32,888 bases of DNA, from positions 1 to 32,888 of the forward strand of contig LT642212.1 of NCBI GenBank assembly GCA_900128585.1. Direction: 5' to 3'. The notes beneath the pieces were generated by a model. It saw only the letters and a list, made by a program, of their open reading frames with translations. It did not search any database and was not told the origin of the DNA. The position numbers and the translations under genes were made by a program. This stretch comes from Stramenopiles sp. TOSAG23-3. Its lineage: Eukaryota > Sar. This document shows positions 1 through 10,700 of this stretch, in pieces. How positions within the stretch are numbered: the stretch's first letter is position 1; each line of letters begins with the position of its first letter.

Positions 1-2
1 TT

Positions 3-76
<74 letters not shown>

Positions 77-80
77 TTTT
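1..80. repeat. TTTC tetranucleotide microsatellite at the window edge
   Basis: Nearly pure TTTC repeats with two TTTG variants open the window and decay into TTC and poly-T. The same repeat class (or its GAAA complement) recurs in most other spacers and closes the window. No coding content is seen. Confidence 0.95.
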
Positions 81-828
81 CTTCTTCTTTTTTCTCTCCC
101 TCCATTTTTTCTCATTTTTTTATATTTTACATACATAAACACAGCATTATATTATTAACATATTAATACTATTGCATCAATGCTATTCCATCGAATTTCT
201 TATTCTAACTACATAAACACAGCACAGTTAATACAAGACTATCATACCATTATATATATGCTATTTAATGGTATATTTATGCTATCTTTATGCTACCCTT
301 CATTGTCATTCAAATTTTCATTTGTTTACGTTAAAGACATTTAAATGGCTTTATATTTGCACCAAATGATAATACAATTATAATGTACAAAACAAAAAGT
401 AAATATGGTTCCGAAATAGTAATATACATTTTTCATTTCAGACCTTCGAATTGGTTTTGAGTTCCTTCTTTTGAGTTCCTTTCCATTGCTTTCTTTGAAT
501 GAACGAAAGAACAGAACACGTAGATGCAAATGGTAACGAAGTGTTTCGGCTGTATCTGTGGCACTGTATAGATTTTGTCTCTTGCTTTTCTGCGTGTACT
601 ACCCCCTGTCGTCTGGTCGTGCGTTGAGTAGTTAGTGGAATCTCTTTCGTTCATTTCGTGTTCGCTTGCCAGGTTCCGTCCTTCCCTCTTTCTATCGTTC
701 TCTCTCTCTCTCTCTCGAGTGCAAAGCCATTGTGTTGTGTGTTTCGTGTTTGGGTGTTTGAACTTTTTGTTGTGGTAGTTGTTGTTGTTATTTTTTAGTT
801 TTAACGTAGCAGTGTAGTTCTTGAAACC
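81..828. other. AT-rich spacer and 5' leader of the PP2A catalytic gene
   Basis: No supported gene. Positions 81-460 are very AT-rich with short repeated motifs such as TAAACACAGCA (around 137-146 and 215-224) and several TGCTAT words. From about 540 the GC content rises and a CT dinucleotide run sits near 700-717, which probably marks the promoter/leader of the downstream gene. A 73-codon reverse frame (433-654) starts with ATG but has no recognisable product. Confidence 0.6.
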
Positions 829-1863
829 ATGGATTCTGCGACCCCCTCGTCCCCGTCTACGGCTGGGGCAGAGAAGACCGACGTTCCGGCCGTCGCGGCT
901 CCGGGGCCGACGGCCGTCGCCGCCCCCACGAAAGGGGGAGTTGGCAACGTAATAGCAAAGTGTGATGACTGGGTGAAAGGCCTGATGGACTGCAAGCCGT
1001 TGGCGGAGAACGACGTAAAGCAGCTGTGCCAGATGGCCAAGGAGATAATGACGAAGGAGTCAAACGTCCAGGCCGTCCAGGCCCCGGTGACGGTCGTAGG
1101 GGACGTCCACGGACAGTTCCACGACCTGATGGAGCTCTTCCGTATCGGGGGGTACGCCCCGAACACCAACTTCTTGCTGATGGGGGACTACGTGGACCGG
1201 GGGTATTTTTCCGTCGAGACGGTCACCCTCGTCGTCGCGCTAAAGGTCCGGTACCGCGACCGAATCCACCTCTTGCGGGGGAACCACGAGAGTCGGCAGA
1301 TCACCCAGGTGTACGGGTTCTACGACGAGTGCCTGCGAAAGTACGGCAACGCGAACGTGTGGAAGTACTTCACGGACCTCTTCGACTCCCTCCCGTTGAC
1401 CTGCCTCATCGAGAACCAGATCTTTTGCCCTCACGGCGGCCTGTCCCCGTCCCTGGACACCCTGGACCATATCCGGGCCTTGGAGCGCGAGCAGGAGGTC
1501 CCGCACGAGGGCCCGATCTGCGACTTGCTCTGGAGCGACCCGGACGACCGGTGCGGGTGGGGGATCTCCCCCCGCGGGGCAGGGTACACCTTTGGCCAGG
1601 ACATTTCGGAAATGTTCAACCATACGAACGGCCTGACCCTTGTCTGCCGGGCCCACCAGCTCGTCATGGACGGGTTCGCGTGGACCCACGACAAGAACGT
1701 CGTCACCCTATTTAGTGCCCCGAACTACTGCTACCGTTGCGGGAACCAGGCGGCCATCATGGAGATCGACGAGCACATGAAGTACACCTTCCTTCAGTTC
1801 GACCCCGCACCCAGGCGAGGGAAGCCCGAGGTTACCCGAAGGACACCGGACTATTTCTTGTAA
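829..1863 (+). CDS. PPP2C: Serine/threonine protein phosphatase PP2A catalytic subunit
   Basis: This is the catalytic C subunit of protein phosphatase 2A, a two-metal phosphoserine/threonine phosphatase that works bound to scaffold A and a B subunit. All PPP-family motifs are visible: GDVHG (91-95), GDYVDRG (119-125), GNHE (151-154), HGGLSP (202-207) and RAH with H276. The tail ends in the PP2A-specific TPDYFL, whose last Leu is the carboxymethylation site in known PP2A. The body is close to animal PP2A, but an Ala/Pro-rich N-terminus of about 35 residues makes it 344 aa rather than about 309. Unusual substitutions include Pro201 before HGG, Cys242 and Cys273. The start is the ATG at 829, in context ACCATGG. 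The scaffold partner gene lies 3.1 kb downstream on the same strand. The identification is near certain; PP4 and PP6 are excluded by the tail. Confidence 0.97.
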   Translation: MDSATPSSPSTAGAEKTDVPAVAAPGPTAVAAPTKGGVGNVIAKCDDWVKGLMDCKPLAENDVKQLCQMAKEIMTKESNVQAVQAPVTVVGDVHGQFHDLMELFRIGGYAPNTNFLLMGDYVDRGYFSVETVTLVVALKVRYRDRIHLLRGNHESRQITQVYGFYDECLRKYGNANVWKYFTDLFDSLPLTCLIENQIFCPHGGLSPSLDTLDHIRALEREQEVPHEGPICDLLWSDPDDRCGWGISPRGAGYTFGQDISEMFNHTNGLTLVCRAHQLVMDGFAWTHDKNVVTLFSAPNYCYRCGNQAAIMEIDEHMKYTFLQFDPAPRRGKPEVTRRTPDYFL

Positions 1864-2332
1864 GAATGAAGCAGAAGGGAAATACATAGAAACGAGCCGC
1901 GGGGGGAGACAGGCTCAGAATGTGGGACTTGGCCGACACGGTAAAACCAGCGATAAATAATTAAGAAAGTAACAATTAAAATGCGTTCGAAGTTCGTTTT
2001 TAACTTTTATGAAAAAAGAAAAAAAGGGGGGGAATCGGGGGAACTAACCTCCTCACTTAACACGAACATATCATGTACATGAAAAATAAACAATTTATAT
2101 ATCTTACGTGGTACCATCCTCATCAAATATTTTTTGAAATGGTTAAAAAAAAAATATTATTAATGTTCTTAACTACACGGACGGTCTTTGCACACCCTCA
2201 AGTTTTAATAAACTGTTGCTCTCCGACCGTTTCTCTTTAATATATGCACAGGAACATTTTGGCGGGCGTTTGGTGACCCCCCATCCCCTCCTCCCTTCTA
2301 TGAATGTTTGTTTTTACATGGTCCTCCCTCGC
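1864..2332. other. Convergent 3' spacer
   Basis: AT-rich 3' region between the PP2A catalytic gene (+) and the calcyphosin-like gene (-). AATAAA hexamers occur at 2085-2090 and 2207-2212 on the + strand and could serve polyadenylation. Nothing else is seen. Confidence 0.5.
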
Positions 2333-3238
2333 TCAGGCGTCCCGGATCATGTCCTCGCAGGATTTGGTCTCCCCCATGAACGAGGCCAAAAACGTTTTGA
2401 TCGACATGGTCCCGTCGCTTCGCCCATACAAGTAAAAGAACCCGTCCGTGTCATCCTGGCGGAGGGGGATCCCAAAGTACCGAAAAGCCTCGTTGAACTC
2501 CGCCGCGTTCAGCTTGTCCGCGTCGTCGTTGTCCTGGAACTTTAGGTTTCGAAGGAGGGTGACCTTTTGGCTCTCCCCGCCCTTCTTCTTTTGGATGACT
2601 TTGTTCCGCAGGATGTTGACCAGCTGAAGGAGGCGGTCCTTGTTGACCACGTCCTGGTTCTCCTTTACTAAAAATACAGACTCTACTAGCTGGACAAAGT
2701 AGTCGTCCCGAGGGGAGACGGCCCCGATATCACGCCAGTACGAGGTGAAGATCTCCTCGTCGGCACCACCGATGGGGATGCACTGGGCAAAGGTCGCAGC
2801 CTGGGCGTCCACGGTGACGTTTCCGCAGCGGACGTCCGGGTGCCCCTTGGCGTTGTAGGACGCGCAGAGAGCGTCCTGGTCTACGAACCCACCGTCCGGC
2901 GCCACCGACTTCCACGCAATCTGGACGATGTTCGCCCGTCGCGCGTTTAGGGGAAGGATCAGGTCGTTCATCAACGCTTCTACGTCAAGGCGGCCCGTGT
3001 TCCCCTTGTCGGCCTCCTTGTAAATGGAGGCGACCTGTTGGGTGGAGAGGAAGAGTCCGCAGTAGTTGAGGACGTCCCCAAAGTCTTGCTTGTCGCACAT
3101 CCCCGAACCATCCCAGTTGACAGTCCGAAAGGCCTCCTGAAGCTTATCGAAAGATTGCTGGCGAAGGTCGTAGGCCTGGACCCGAAGGGACTCCAAGCAC
3201 GCCAAGTAAGCGTTACGAACAAGGTCCACGGTACTCAT
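2333..3238 (-). CDS. Calcyphosin-like EF-hand calcium-binding protein
   Basis: A 301-aa protein made of EF-hand helices. The order matches calcyphosin: an N-terminal pair around residues 31-55 and 68-92, then a block reading LNARRANIVQIAWKSV (97-112), then a degenerate loop (114-125) and SYNAKGHPDVRCGNVT (127-142), which parallels the calcyphosin 'R..vI..AF' and 'Y....HP.v..G' signatures. It continues past the calcyphosin length with another degenerate EF pair around 236-288. Loops such as NWDGSG and DKGNTG keep some acidic positions but none is fully canonical, so calcium binding may be weak. The frame opens upstream without ATG; the ATG at 3238 is chosen because the homology begins there. 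The gene is convergent to the PP2A catalytic gene. Calcyphosin-like proteins are often found in flagellated cells; a ciliary role here is inference. Confidence 0.8.
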   Translation of the reverse strand: MSTVDLVRNAYLACLESLRVQAYDLRQQSFDKLQEAFRTVNWDGSGMCDKQDFGDVLNYCGLFLSTQQVASIYKEADKGNTGRLDVEALMNDLILPLNARRANIVQIAWKSVAPDGGFVDQDALCASYNAKGHPDVRCGNVTVDAQAATFAQCIPIGGADEEIFTSYWRDIGAVSPRDDYFVQLVESVFLVKENQDVVNKDRLLQLVNILRNKVIQKKKGGESQKVTLLRNLKFQDNDDADKLNAAEFNEAFRYFGIPLRQDDTDGFFYLYGRSDGTMSIKTFLASFMGETKSCEDMIRDA

Positions 3239-3710
3239 GGTTGGGTGTGGGGAACGGTCGGGTGGGGTTGTTGGTTTGGTCGGTGTGTTACCTGCAATGA
3301 AAGAACGTCGAATAGATGGGAGTATTTCCTCAACTGAAAGTGTGCGTCTGATTCGGTAGGTATTGGTGTAAAATATAAAAACGAGTTTAAATTTTGGAGT
3401 GGAGTTCAACCAATGCGAAACAACAAACAAGAAGAAGGTTTCCTTTTTTCGTTTTATTTTTATTTTATTATTATTTTTTTTCCATATTTTTTATTAACAT
3501 AGAAATAACATTGGAATGTAAAAAGAAATAAAAAATATTAGAAAAATAGGTATATATTTAACATACACACAGCATGAAAAAAAACAAAAAACATCAACAA
3601 CGGCTTTGTTTCCAATGTGTCACATAATATGGAAATAGCAAAGGGAAAGAAACCGTCAGAAGAGATGATGTATAATATATAAAAACCTATGCTGTGTATT
3701 TATAATATAT

Positions 3711-3785
3711 AAAGAAATGAAGAAAGAAAATGAAAGAAAATGAAAGAAAGAAAAGAAAATGAAAGAAAGAAAAGAAAAAGAAAGA
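3711..3785. repeat. GAAA/GAAAATG microsatellite
   Basis: Imperfect GAAA units with interspersed AATG form a purine-only tract on the + strand. Confidence 0.85.
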
Positions 3786-4634
3786 ATTAAAATTAAAAAA
3801 AAATAGAAAGAAAATAAATATTCATCAAATCATCAAATACATAATACATGCAATAGCATACATTCAGATGAATCATTTCATTTGTAAAAGAAAAGGTGGT
3901 AATAGTAATAGCTAATAGCTAATAGCATTATCAAAATTCATGGTTCAGGATAGGGCTTCAATTGATTAAAAAAAGAAGAAAGAAAGAAAGAAAAAAGAAC
4001 ATTGAATAGCATCATGGAATTAACATACGTATAGCAAAGTTCACAATAGAATACGGACAGAAAAGCCAAGGTTTATGTATTTATAATAACATTAGACTAC
4101 CAATTAATCCTATCAAATGGTATTTCAAGATTTTAATAAAATGGATTTCTTCCAGGGGAATAAATGTTCTATATTGTACTTATAAGGAATTATTCTATAG
4201 TGTCTTATAATATTATCTCCTATCATTTGTATCTCCGATTCTAAATTTGATTCCTTCTTGGAGAAAAAATAGGAAGGAAGTATACTTATAATGAAGAAAT
4301 TAGTATTCTAATAGACTATATCATCCTATCTAAGCGAGATAGAAAAAAAGGAAGGGCCACAAGAAACTATACTTAAAATTAATATATAGTATTCTAATAA
4401 TCATATTGATAGCAACATTTGCGTTGTATTATAATATTGAATAGCATTGTGTTATTTAACATACATATAGCATCTAATAATTTTGTTAATTTTTTAAATT
4501 GATCCTTCGTTAATGAGTCCTATGCTATTTCTATATTCTATTCTTATTCTTGAACTTTTTCAAATAATATAGACACAGCATAGATACTTTATATATTAAT
4601 TCTTCTCAATATCCGTCAGATGATCGTTAATTAA

Positions 4635-4677
4635 AAGAAGAAGAAGAAGAAGAAGAAAGAAGAAGAAGAAGAAGAGG
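4635..4677. repeat. GAA trinucleotide microsatellite
   Basis: About fourteen AAG/GAA units with one AAAG interruption. Immediately downstream (4685-4712) lies a 7-bp tandem of GTTTGGA in about four copies. Confidence 0.9.
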
Positions 4678-5006
4678 AGCAAGGGTTTGGAGTTTGGAGT
4701 TTGGAGTTTGGATGGAGAGAGTGTTTCTTCTAGAAAGAAAGGAAAGAAAGGTAGGGGAAACGAAAGAAGAAACGAAACGTCTTTAGAAGAAACTGTTTCT
4801 TTGTTGATTGAACAAGTGAGTACTTACTGTGTATGGTAACTGACTTGTAACGGGGCTTAGACGTTCAAAAGCGGAAGAAGAAAGAACCACGTTGTACGTG
4901 CGAGTGCGCTTGCTGTAGCGTAACTAAACAATACTGTCGTCGTCGGTTGGGAGCGACTTCTACTGGATACGCCCGAAAACGTGGGAATAGTTTGTTTCTG
5001 AACGTG

Positions 5007-6782
5007 ATGTCGGACGTTGAAATGGACACCCCGGACGACGGGTCGTCCCAGAACCCGCTCCACCCGATTGCGCTCTTGATCGACCAGCTCAAGTCCGACG
5101 AGGACGCCAAGCGCCTGGCGTCCGTCCAATCCCTCGGAAAGATCGCCGCCGCCCTCGGCCCCGAGCGGACCCGGGGCGAGCTCGTCCCCTTCGTCGCGGA
5201 GTCCTGCGACGACAACGACGACATTTTGAGAGCGTTGGCGAGCGTCCTCTCGACGATGGTGCCCCACGTCGGGGGGCCGGCGTTCGCCTACGCGCTCCTC
5301 CCGCCCATCGAGAGCCTCTGCCTCATCGAGGACACCGTCGTCCGGAAGGCCGCCATCGATAGCCTCAACACCATCTCCAAGGCCATGCCGAGGGAAGACC
5401 ACGGGCGGTACATGTCCCCCTTGGTCGCCCGCCTCTGCGACCAGGACTGGTTTACCTCACGGGTCTCCGCCGCCCTCGCGATACCCGTCGCCTACGAGAA
5501 GGCCGGAAGCCCCGACCATGCCGACGAGTACATCTCGCAGTTTGAAAAGCTCTGCGAGGACGACACCCCCATGTGCCGCCGGGCCGCCGCCAAGGCCCTG
5601 GCCCAGCTCGCCCGGGCCGTCCCCGCGGACGTCGCCGAGGAACGGCTCCTGCCCCTCTTCGAGCGCCTTGCGATGGACGACCAGGACAGCGTCAAGCTCC
5701 TGTGCGCGGATGTCTGCGTCTCCCTCGCCACGGCCCTCCCGGACGACGTCGTTGGGGACCAGCTCGTCCCCCGGGCCGTCAAGCTCGCCACCGACACCAG
5801 CTGGCGCGTCCGCTGGAGCATGGCCAACTGCATCGAGACCCTCTGCCAGGCCTTGGGGAAGGACCTCACGGAGGAGAAGGTCACCCCCGTCTACAAGCGG
5901 TTCCTCGAGGACTCCGAGCCCGAGGTCCGCTCTGTCGCCGCCAGCAAGCTCGCCGACGTCGCCGCCCTCATGGCCCCCGACCTCGTCATCCAGGAGCTGC
6001 TCCCCATCGTCAAGATCATGGTCAAGGACGCCAGCGAGCACGTCCGCGTAGCGATGGCCGGGAGCATCATGGGCATCGCCCCCATCCTTCAGCGGGACCT
6101 CACGATCGAGCACCTCCTGCCCATCTTTTTGCAATTTTTAAAGGACCAGAACTGCGACGTGCGCCTGAACATCATTTCCAAGCTAGAGAGCATCAACACC
6201 ATAGTCGGCGTAGACCTGCTGAGCCAGAGCCTGCTCCCCGCCATCGTAGAGCTCGCCGAGGACCGCCAGTGGCGCGTCCGCCTGGCCATCATCGACTACA
6301 TCCCCCTACTCGCCAAGGCCCTCGGCGTCGAGTTCTTCAACGAGAAGCTCGCCGCCCTCTGCATGACATGGCTCGGGGACAACGTCTTCTCCATCCGGGA
6401 GGCCGCCGTGAAGAACCTCTCCAAGCTGACCGAAGTGTTCGGCGTCGAGTGGAGCGCGCAGAACATCGTGCCCAAGGTCATGCTCCTCTACGGGCACTCG
6501 AACTACCTGTTCCGCCTGACCGCCCTGGCGAGCGTCCAGGCCCTGGCCTCCGTCCACGGGAAGGAGGTCCTTCGGAACGACATGCTCCCCTTGGTCATTC
6601 GGGCCACCCAGGACCCTGTGCCGAACATACGCTTCAACGTTGCGAAAACGCTTAGGTCCCTCGCAGGAAAGCTCGATGTGGACGATGTACAATCGCAGGT
6701 GAGGCCCGCGTTGGCCACGTTGGCAGGAGACAACGACATTGACGTCAAGTACTTCGCCACCGAGGCCCTCAGCGTATGTTAA
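5007..6782 (+). CDS. PPP2R1: PP2A 65-kDa scaffold (regulatory A) subunit
   Basis: The A subunit is the HEAT-repeat scaffold that holds the PP2A catalytic subunit and exchangeable B subunits. The 591 residues match the usual length (about 590). The whole chain is HEAT repeats of about 39 residues, with recurrent intra-repeat motifs such as DxxWRVR, VRSVAASKLA, DVRLNIISKL and RQWRVRLAIIDYIPLLA, close to canonical PR65 repeats 7-11. The frame is open upstream but begins with a non-ATG codon; the first ATG (5007) gives MSDVEMDTPDD, a normal short acidic N-terminus. The sequence is strongly biased to C or G in third codon positions, in sharp contrast to the flanking spacers. The catalytic subunit gene is 3.1 kb upstream on the same strand, so both core PP2A subunits are encoded here. 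Identification is secure. Confidence 0.96.
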   Translation: MSDVEMDTPDDGSSQNPLHPIALLIDQLKSDEDAKRLASVQSLGKIAAALGPERTRGELVPFVAESCDDNDDILRALASVLSTMVPHVGGPAFAYALLPPIESLCLIEDTVVRKAAIDSLNTISKAMPREDHGRYMSPLVARLCDQDWFTSRVSAALAIPVAYEKAGSPDHADEYISQFEKLCEDDTPMCRRAAAKALAQLARAVPADVAEERLLPLFERLAMDDQDSVKLLCADVCVSLATALPDDVVGDQLVPRAVKLATDTSWRVRWSMANCIETLCQALGKDLTEEKVTPVYKRFLEDSEPEVRSVAASKLADVAALMAPDLVIQELLPIVKIMVKDASEHVRVAMAGSIMGIAPILQRDLTIEHLLPIFLQFLKDQNCDVRLNIISKLESINTIVGVDLLSQSLLPAIVELAEDRQWRVRLAIIDYIPLLAKALGVEFFNEKLAALCMTWLGDNVFSIREAAVKNLSKLTEVFGVEWSAQNIVPKVMLLYGHSNYLFRLTALASVQALASVHGKEVLRNDMLPLVIRATQDPVPNIRFNVAKTLRSLAGKLDVDDVQSQVRPALATLAGDNDIDVKYFATEALSVC

Positions 6783-7734
6783 GGAAGGAATGAACGAACG
6801 GGGCGTGGTCTGGCGTCATAGCATTTGATAGCATACGTCAAAGAATGCGATTAGTGTTCGTATCTTTAGTTTACGAATAGTAGGTTCGGTGGGAAAAGTA
6901 CTTTTATTAAAGGTGAAGGTTAGGTACCGAAGTGTCATACGAAAAGTACGAACATATAAAATAGTTGTTACCCCCCTATCAAAGGAGTAGGTGATCATAA
7001 AAATCTATTTATAAGCTAAGAACTGGACGACTTTCTCTCTCTCTTTCGTAGAAAATAGTTGGCAGTGTTTCCCAATTTCAAAAGTTCAAATGGATGTCCG
7101 TACCACACATTAAAAGAATTACTGGTTCTTGGTACCATACCATCCAAAAGTTCCGAGTTCCGAGAAGACCAATTTAATTAATAATAAAAATATTATTATA
7201 TCGATGACCTTCTTTCTTCTTTTCTTCTAATTCTTCATGCTATGTCTATATTCTATATAATAATTGTTTTTATATTTAATTTACCTTTAATAGCAGCAAC
7301 AATCCAACAACAAAAAATAATAATAAAAAAAATTATTATTTTTTAGAATTTTTTTTTAGAGAGAAGAAGAAGAACCGTTAAAATTAAAAGCAAATATTCC
7401 AATGCTGTGTCCTGTGTAACGTTATAAATGTGCGCGACGATGAAGATGAGGATTCCATACTACTACTCGCTCTCTAATAATACAATCACTTGATTTGACG
7501 ATATTCCATTCCCACATTCATTTAGTTCTTGAACTTTAACAAAGAAGACGAATGTTTGTGGGATTGAGGGTGTATTTCTCATGGAAAACACAATTTATTA
7601 TCGTCAATTTTGATTGATTCTTTGGTTTTGTCGGTTAGTGGGTTACTGTTGAATTGTTGTTGTTTTTAACCGGTGTGTCTTTCTGTGCTAGGTAGCGCCT
7701 TGGTCGTCGGGCAGTGCAAGTTGGGTAAACCGAT
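6783..7734. other. AT-rich spacer between PP2A-A and the kinesin gene
   Basis: Mostly AT-rich with poly-A/T blocks around 7180-7370. One exact ATGCTGTGT lies at 7402-7410 and a related CATGCTATGTCTATA near 7237. Sequence from about 7560 on is richer in GT and probably is the kinesin promoter/leader. No gene or RNA is recognised. Confidence 0.5.
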
Positions 7735-10700
7735 ATGGCCGGGAACGACTGTGTCGATATGTTTGCCATTGTGGCACGGGTGCGGCCGCTGGTTCGGGCA
7801 GAAATAGAGAAGGGGTGGAGGGTTTCGGCGGAAATAGACGAAGATCGGAATGTTGTCATACTTCGGAAGAGTGGCATGAGAAAAACGTTCAAGTGTGACC
7901 ACGTCCACGGGCAGGACAGCGCCACAAAGTCGGTTTTCAACGCCAACGTTGCCCCGCTGTGCGACAAGACGTTCGATGGGTACAACACGGCCGTGCTTCT
8001 CCACGGCCAGACGGGCGCAGGAAAGTCGTACACGGGCCACGCACTGGTCAACGAAGCGTTTCGTTTGATTTTTGCAAAAATAGGGGCCGTCCAAAACCCG
8101 AAAATACGCCACTTTGTCTCGGCCTCGTACTTTGAAATATACAACGAGGAGGTCGTAGACTTGTGGTCCCCGGACACCCTCAAGAACTTGGCCCGCACTC
8201 CGAAGAGCTGTGTCTCATTCAAGTGCCACCCTCGCCACGGCGTGTACGGGAAGCGACTGGTGCAGTGCAGCGTGGACAGCGCGACCACGGCCGAATCACT
8301 GCTGAAGATGGGAAAAGCCACGGGCGCCGTGGTCGCAACGTCGGCCAACATGGACCGGAGTCGCACGTCCACGTGCCTATCGATTTCCCTCAAGCGTATT
8401 TCCAAGAACAAGTTTGGGGAGGACGAAGAAGTCGTGTCCACGATGAAGTTTGTAGAACTGCCAGGTTCCGACATGAAAGGTACCATGCAGGGTGCTAACA
8501 CGGACAGGCTTCGCACCACGTGCAAGATAGACACCCAGCTGTCCGCATTTAAGAAAGTCGTAAAGACCCTTGCGGACAATGCGACGAAATATGCCCACAA
8601 CCCACGGCCGGTTCCCTACGATCAGTCCCCGTTGACGTTGTTCCTGAAGGACGCCTTGGGGGGGAATGCGAAAACGTTGGTCATGTGCATGATTGCCCCC
8701 TCCGACGGGGACTTTGACGATTCCATGGCAACCCTCGGGTTTGCAGACAAGGTGATGCGGTACGTGCGCAACAGGGCCGTCGTTGCGACGGGCGTGCGCA
8801 AAGGCATGATCAAGAGTTTGAAATCTGAGATAGAGTTTTTGGCGGACGAGGCCCTTGCGATAGACAAAGAAATAGAAAGCGCAAAGAACATCGCCAGTTT
8901 GGACGTTCCCACAGGCGACGAAAAGACGGGGGAGGGGGAGTACACTTACCTGGAGGGGATCAGCCCCCAAGAGCGGGCTGCACTTGCCGCCGAACGACGC
9001 GAAAAATTTGAAAAGCTCGACGTGAAGCGCTCGCTGGCTATAGAACGGATGGAGGAGGACAAGTATTTGCTGGACATTGCGTCGATGCAGTGGAAGGAGG
9101 TCGTCGAGGGAACGGACATCCAGACGGAGACCCAGTCAACGCAGCTGGAAAATTTAGGCGTTACGTACCTTCCCGGGATGCGGAAGCTGAAAACGACACC
9201 GCACCTCATTACCCTGTGCCGGGACCCGTCCATGACGGGAGCGCTCACGTTCATGCTGGAGAAGGGGGACACCACTATTGGGCGCGACAAGGGCATCTCC
9301 TTGGAAGGCCTGGGCATCGACCACGACCAAGGTACCATCACCAACAAAGATGGGGTCCTCACCTTTGTCAACGGGGGGGGCGCGACAACGTTTGTGAACG
9401 GGGCACAGATCTTCCTGTACGATGTACCTGCGAACCCCGACGATATCCCACGGAAAGCCTCGCCGACCAGGCTTCATCACGGGGACAGAATCCTGTTTGG
9501 CCAGTACCACCTGTTCCTGGTCCAAAACCTGGCGGAGTGCGAGCCTAGTGCAACGAAGAAGAAGAAGACACGGAAGGGTGGGGGGGGCGGCAAAGAAGAG
9601 GAGGACACCCGAGACATGGCGTTGCTGAAGGATTGGTCCTTTGCCATGCAGGAACTGTACGCTGAGGCGATCGGTGGGAAAATGGCAAAGGAGCTGGAAG
9701 TCCGCCAGGCGGTGGAGACCAAAGCTGCACTCAGCAGTGAAAAGCTTCAAGTGATAGAAGCGGAAATGACGAGCGAAAAGGAGAAATTGAAGGAATGGAC
9801 CACTTCCGCGAAAAAGAAACAGCAGCATCCACCCGCTAAACTGCGGCAAGAGCAAGACAAATGTCGCCACAGAATCGACCAGTTGGAGCGCCGATTGGCG
9901 GAGCAGCTGGGGGTAGACGGAAACCTGCAGTCAAAAATTTCGACCCTGGATCGCGAGAAGAAGGTGATCGAGGGCCAACTGACCGCGTCTCTTCCACTTG
10001 TCAGCGAGGTCAACGCGTACGCCAAAGCGTTTGGAAAGGCTCTCTCGTTCAGCGCCAAGCTGGTGGCGGACCATTCCAAATCGATCCTGGCACTACCGAA
10101 CGTGTCAAAAAGTGCCGGTTCCAAGAAAGAAGATGCTGCAGAACAATTGGAAGTCGGGGTGGAGGTCGTCCCAGTCAAGAAGTCTGGGCCAAAAGCATCG
10201 ACCATTCCCGTAATGTGGAACTACGACAAGTTTATGGCGCGCCTGTACCTGATGCGAGAAATGTACCGGAGTTACGTGCGTGGTGGCCGCACGGTGGCAT
10301 GCTTACGAAAGCTATACACCAAGGACAACGACCCATTCGGCGATTTCATGCAGCACGTTCTTATCGGTCGCTCCTACTTGTACCTGGACTCGCTCTCATA
10401 CTTTTTAGAGTTTGAAGACTCCGTGCCCATAGTGGACTACCGTGGCAAAGACAACGGGTTCGTAAAACTAAAAATTGTGCCTCGGAGGCTAGGGGATTCT
10501 GACTTGTTCACGCACGAAATCCATGACGAAGGCGAGAAGAGCACGCGGGACTTTGTTGGGAAAATGTTTGAATTTTCTGTTTCTGTGGTGTCTGCAAAGG
10601 GGATACCAGAAGCCCTGTGCAGCAACGTGTTTGTCAAAACTCGGTTCGGGAACGAGACGAACGTGTTACGAACGGACCCTTGCGCAGCGGATACGACAAG

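Larger units (their letters stand above)
3239..5006. other. Long divergent AT-rich spacer with microsatellites
   Basis: Spacer of 1.77 kb between divergent genes. It contains GAAA-type repeats (about 3711-3785 and 3970-4000), a GAA run (4635-4677), a short GTTTGGA tandem (4685-4712) and three exact copies of the ATGCTGTGT/ACACAGCAT word (3567, 3689, 4573), with looser relatives near 4020 and 4465. TTCTAGAA at 4728-4735 is a partial heat-shock-element-like inverted pair. GC rises after about 4840, marking the leader of the PP2A scaffold gene. No gene is supported. Confidence 0.55.

Noticed and set aside
433-654. 73-codon reverse frame with ATG upstream of the PP2A gene
   Set aside because: It has no recognisable domain, lies in the probable promoter/leader and is short enough to be chance.
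1026-1715. Long alternative-frame ORFs inside GC-rich genes (also around 5457-6655 and 21024-22328)
   Set aside because: They are shadows created by GC-rich codon bias, with Arg/Pro/Ala-rich nonsense composition.
4728-4740. Heat-shock element TTCTAGAA upstream of the PP2A scaffold gene
   Set aside because: Only two inverted GAA units are convincing inside a GAAA-rich tract, so chance is likely.
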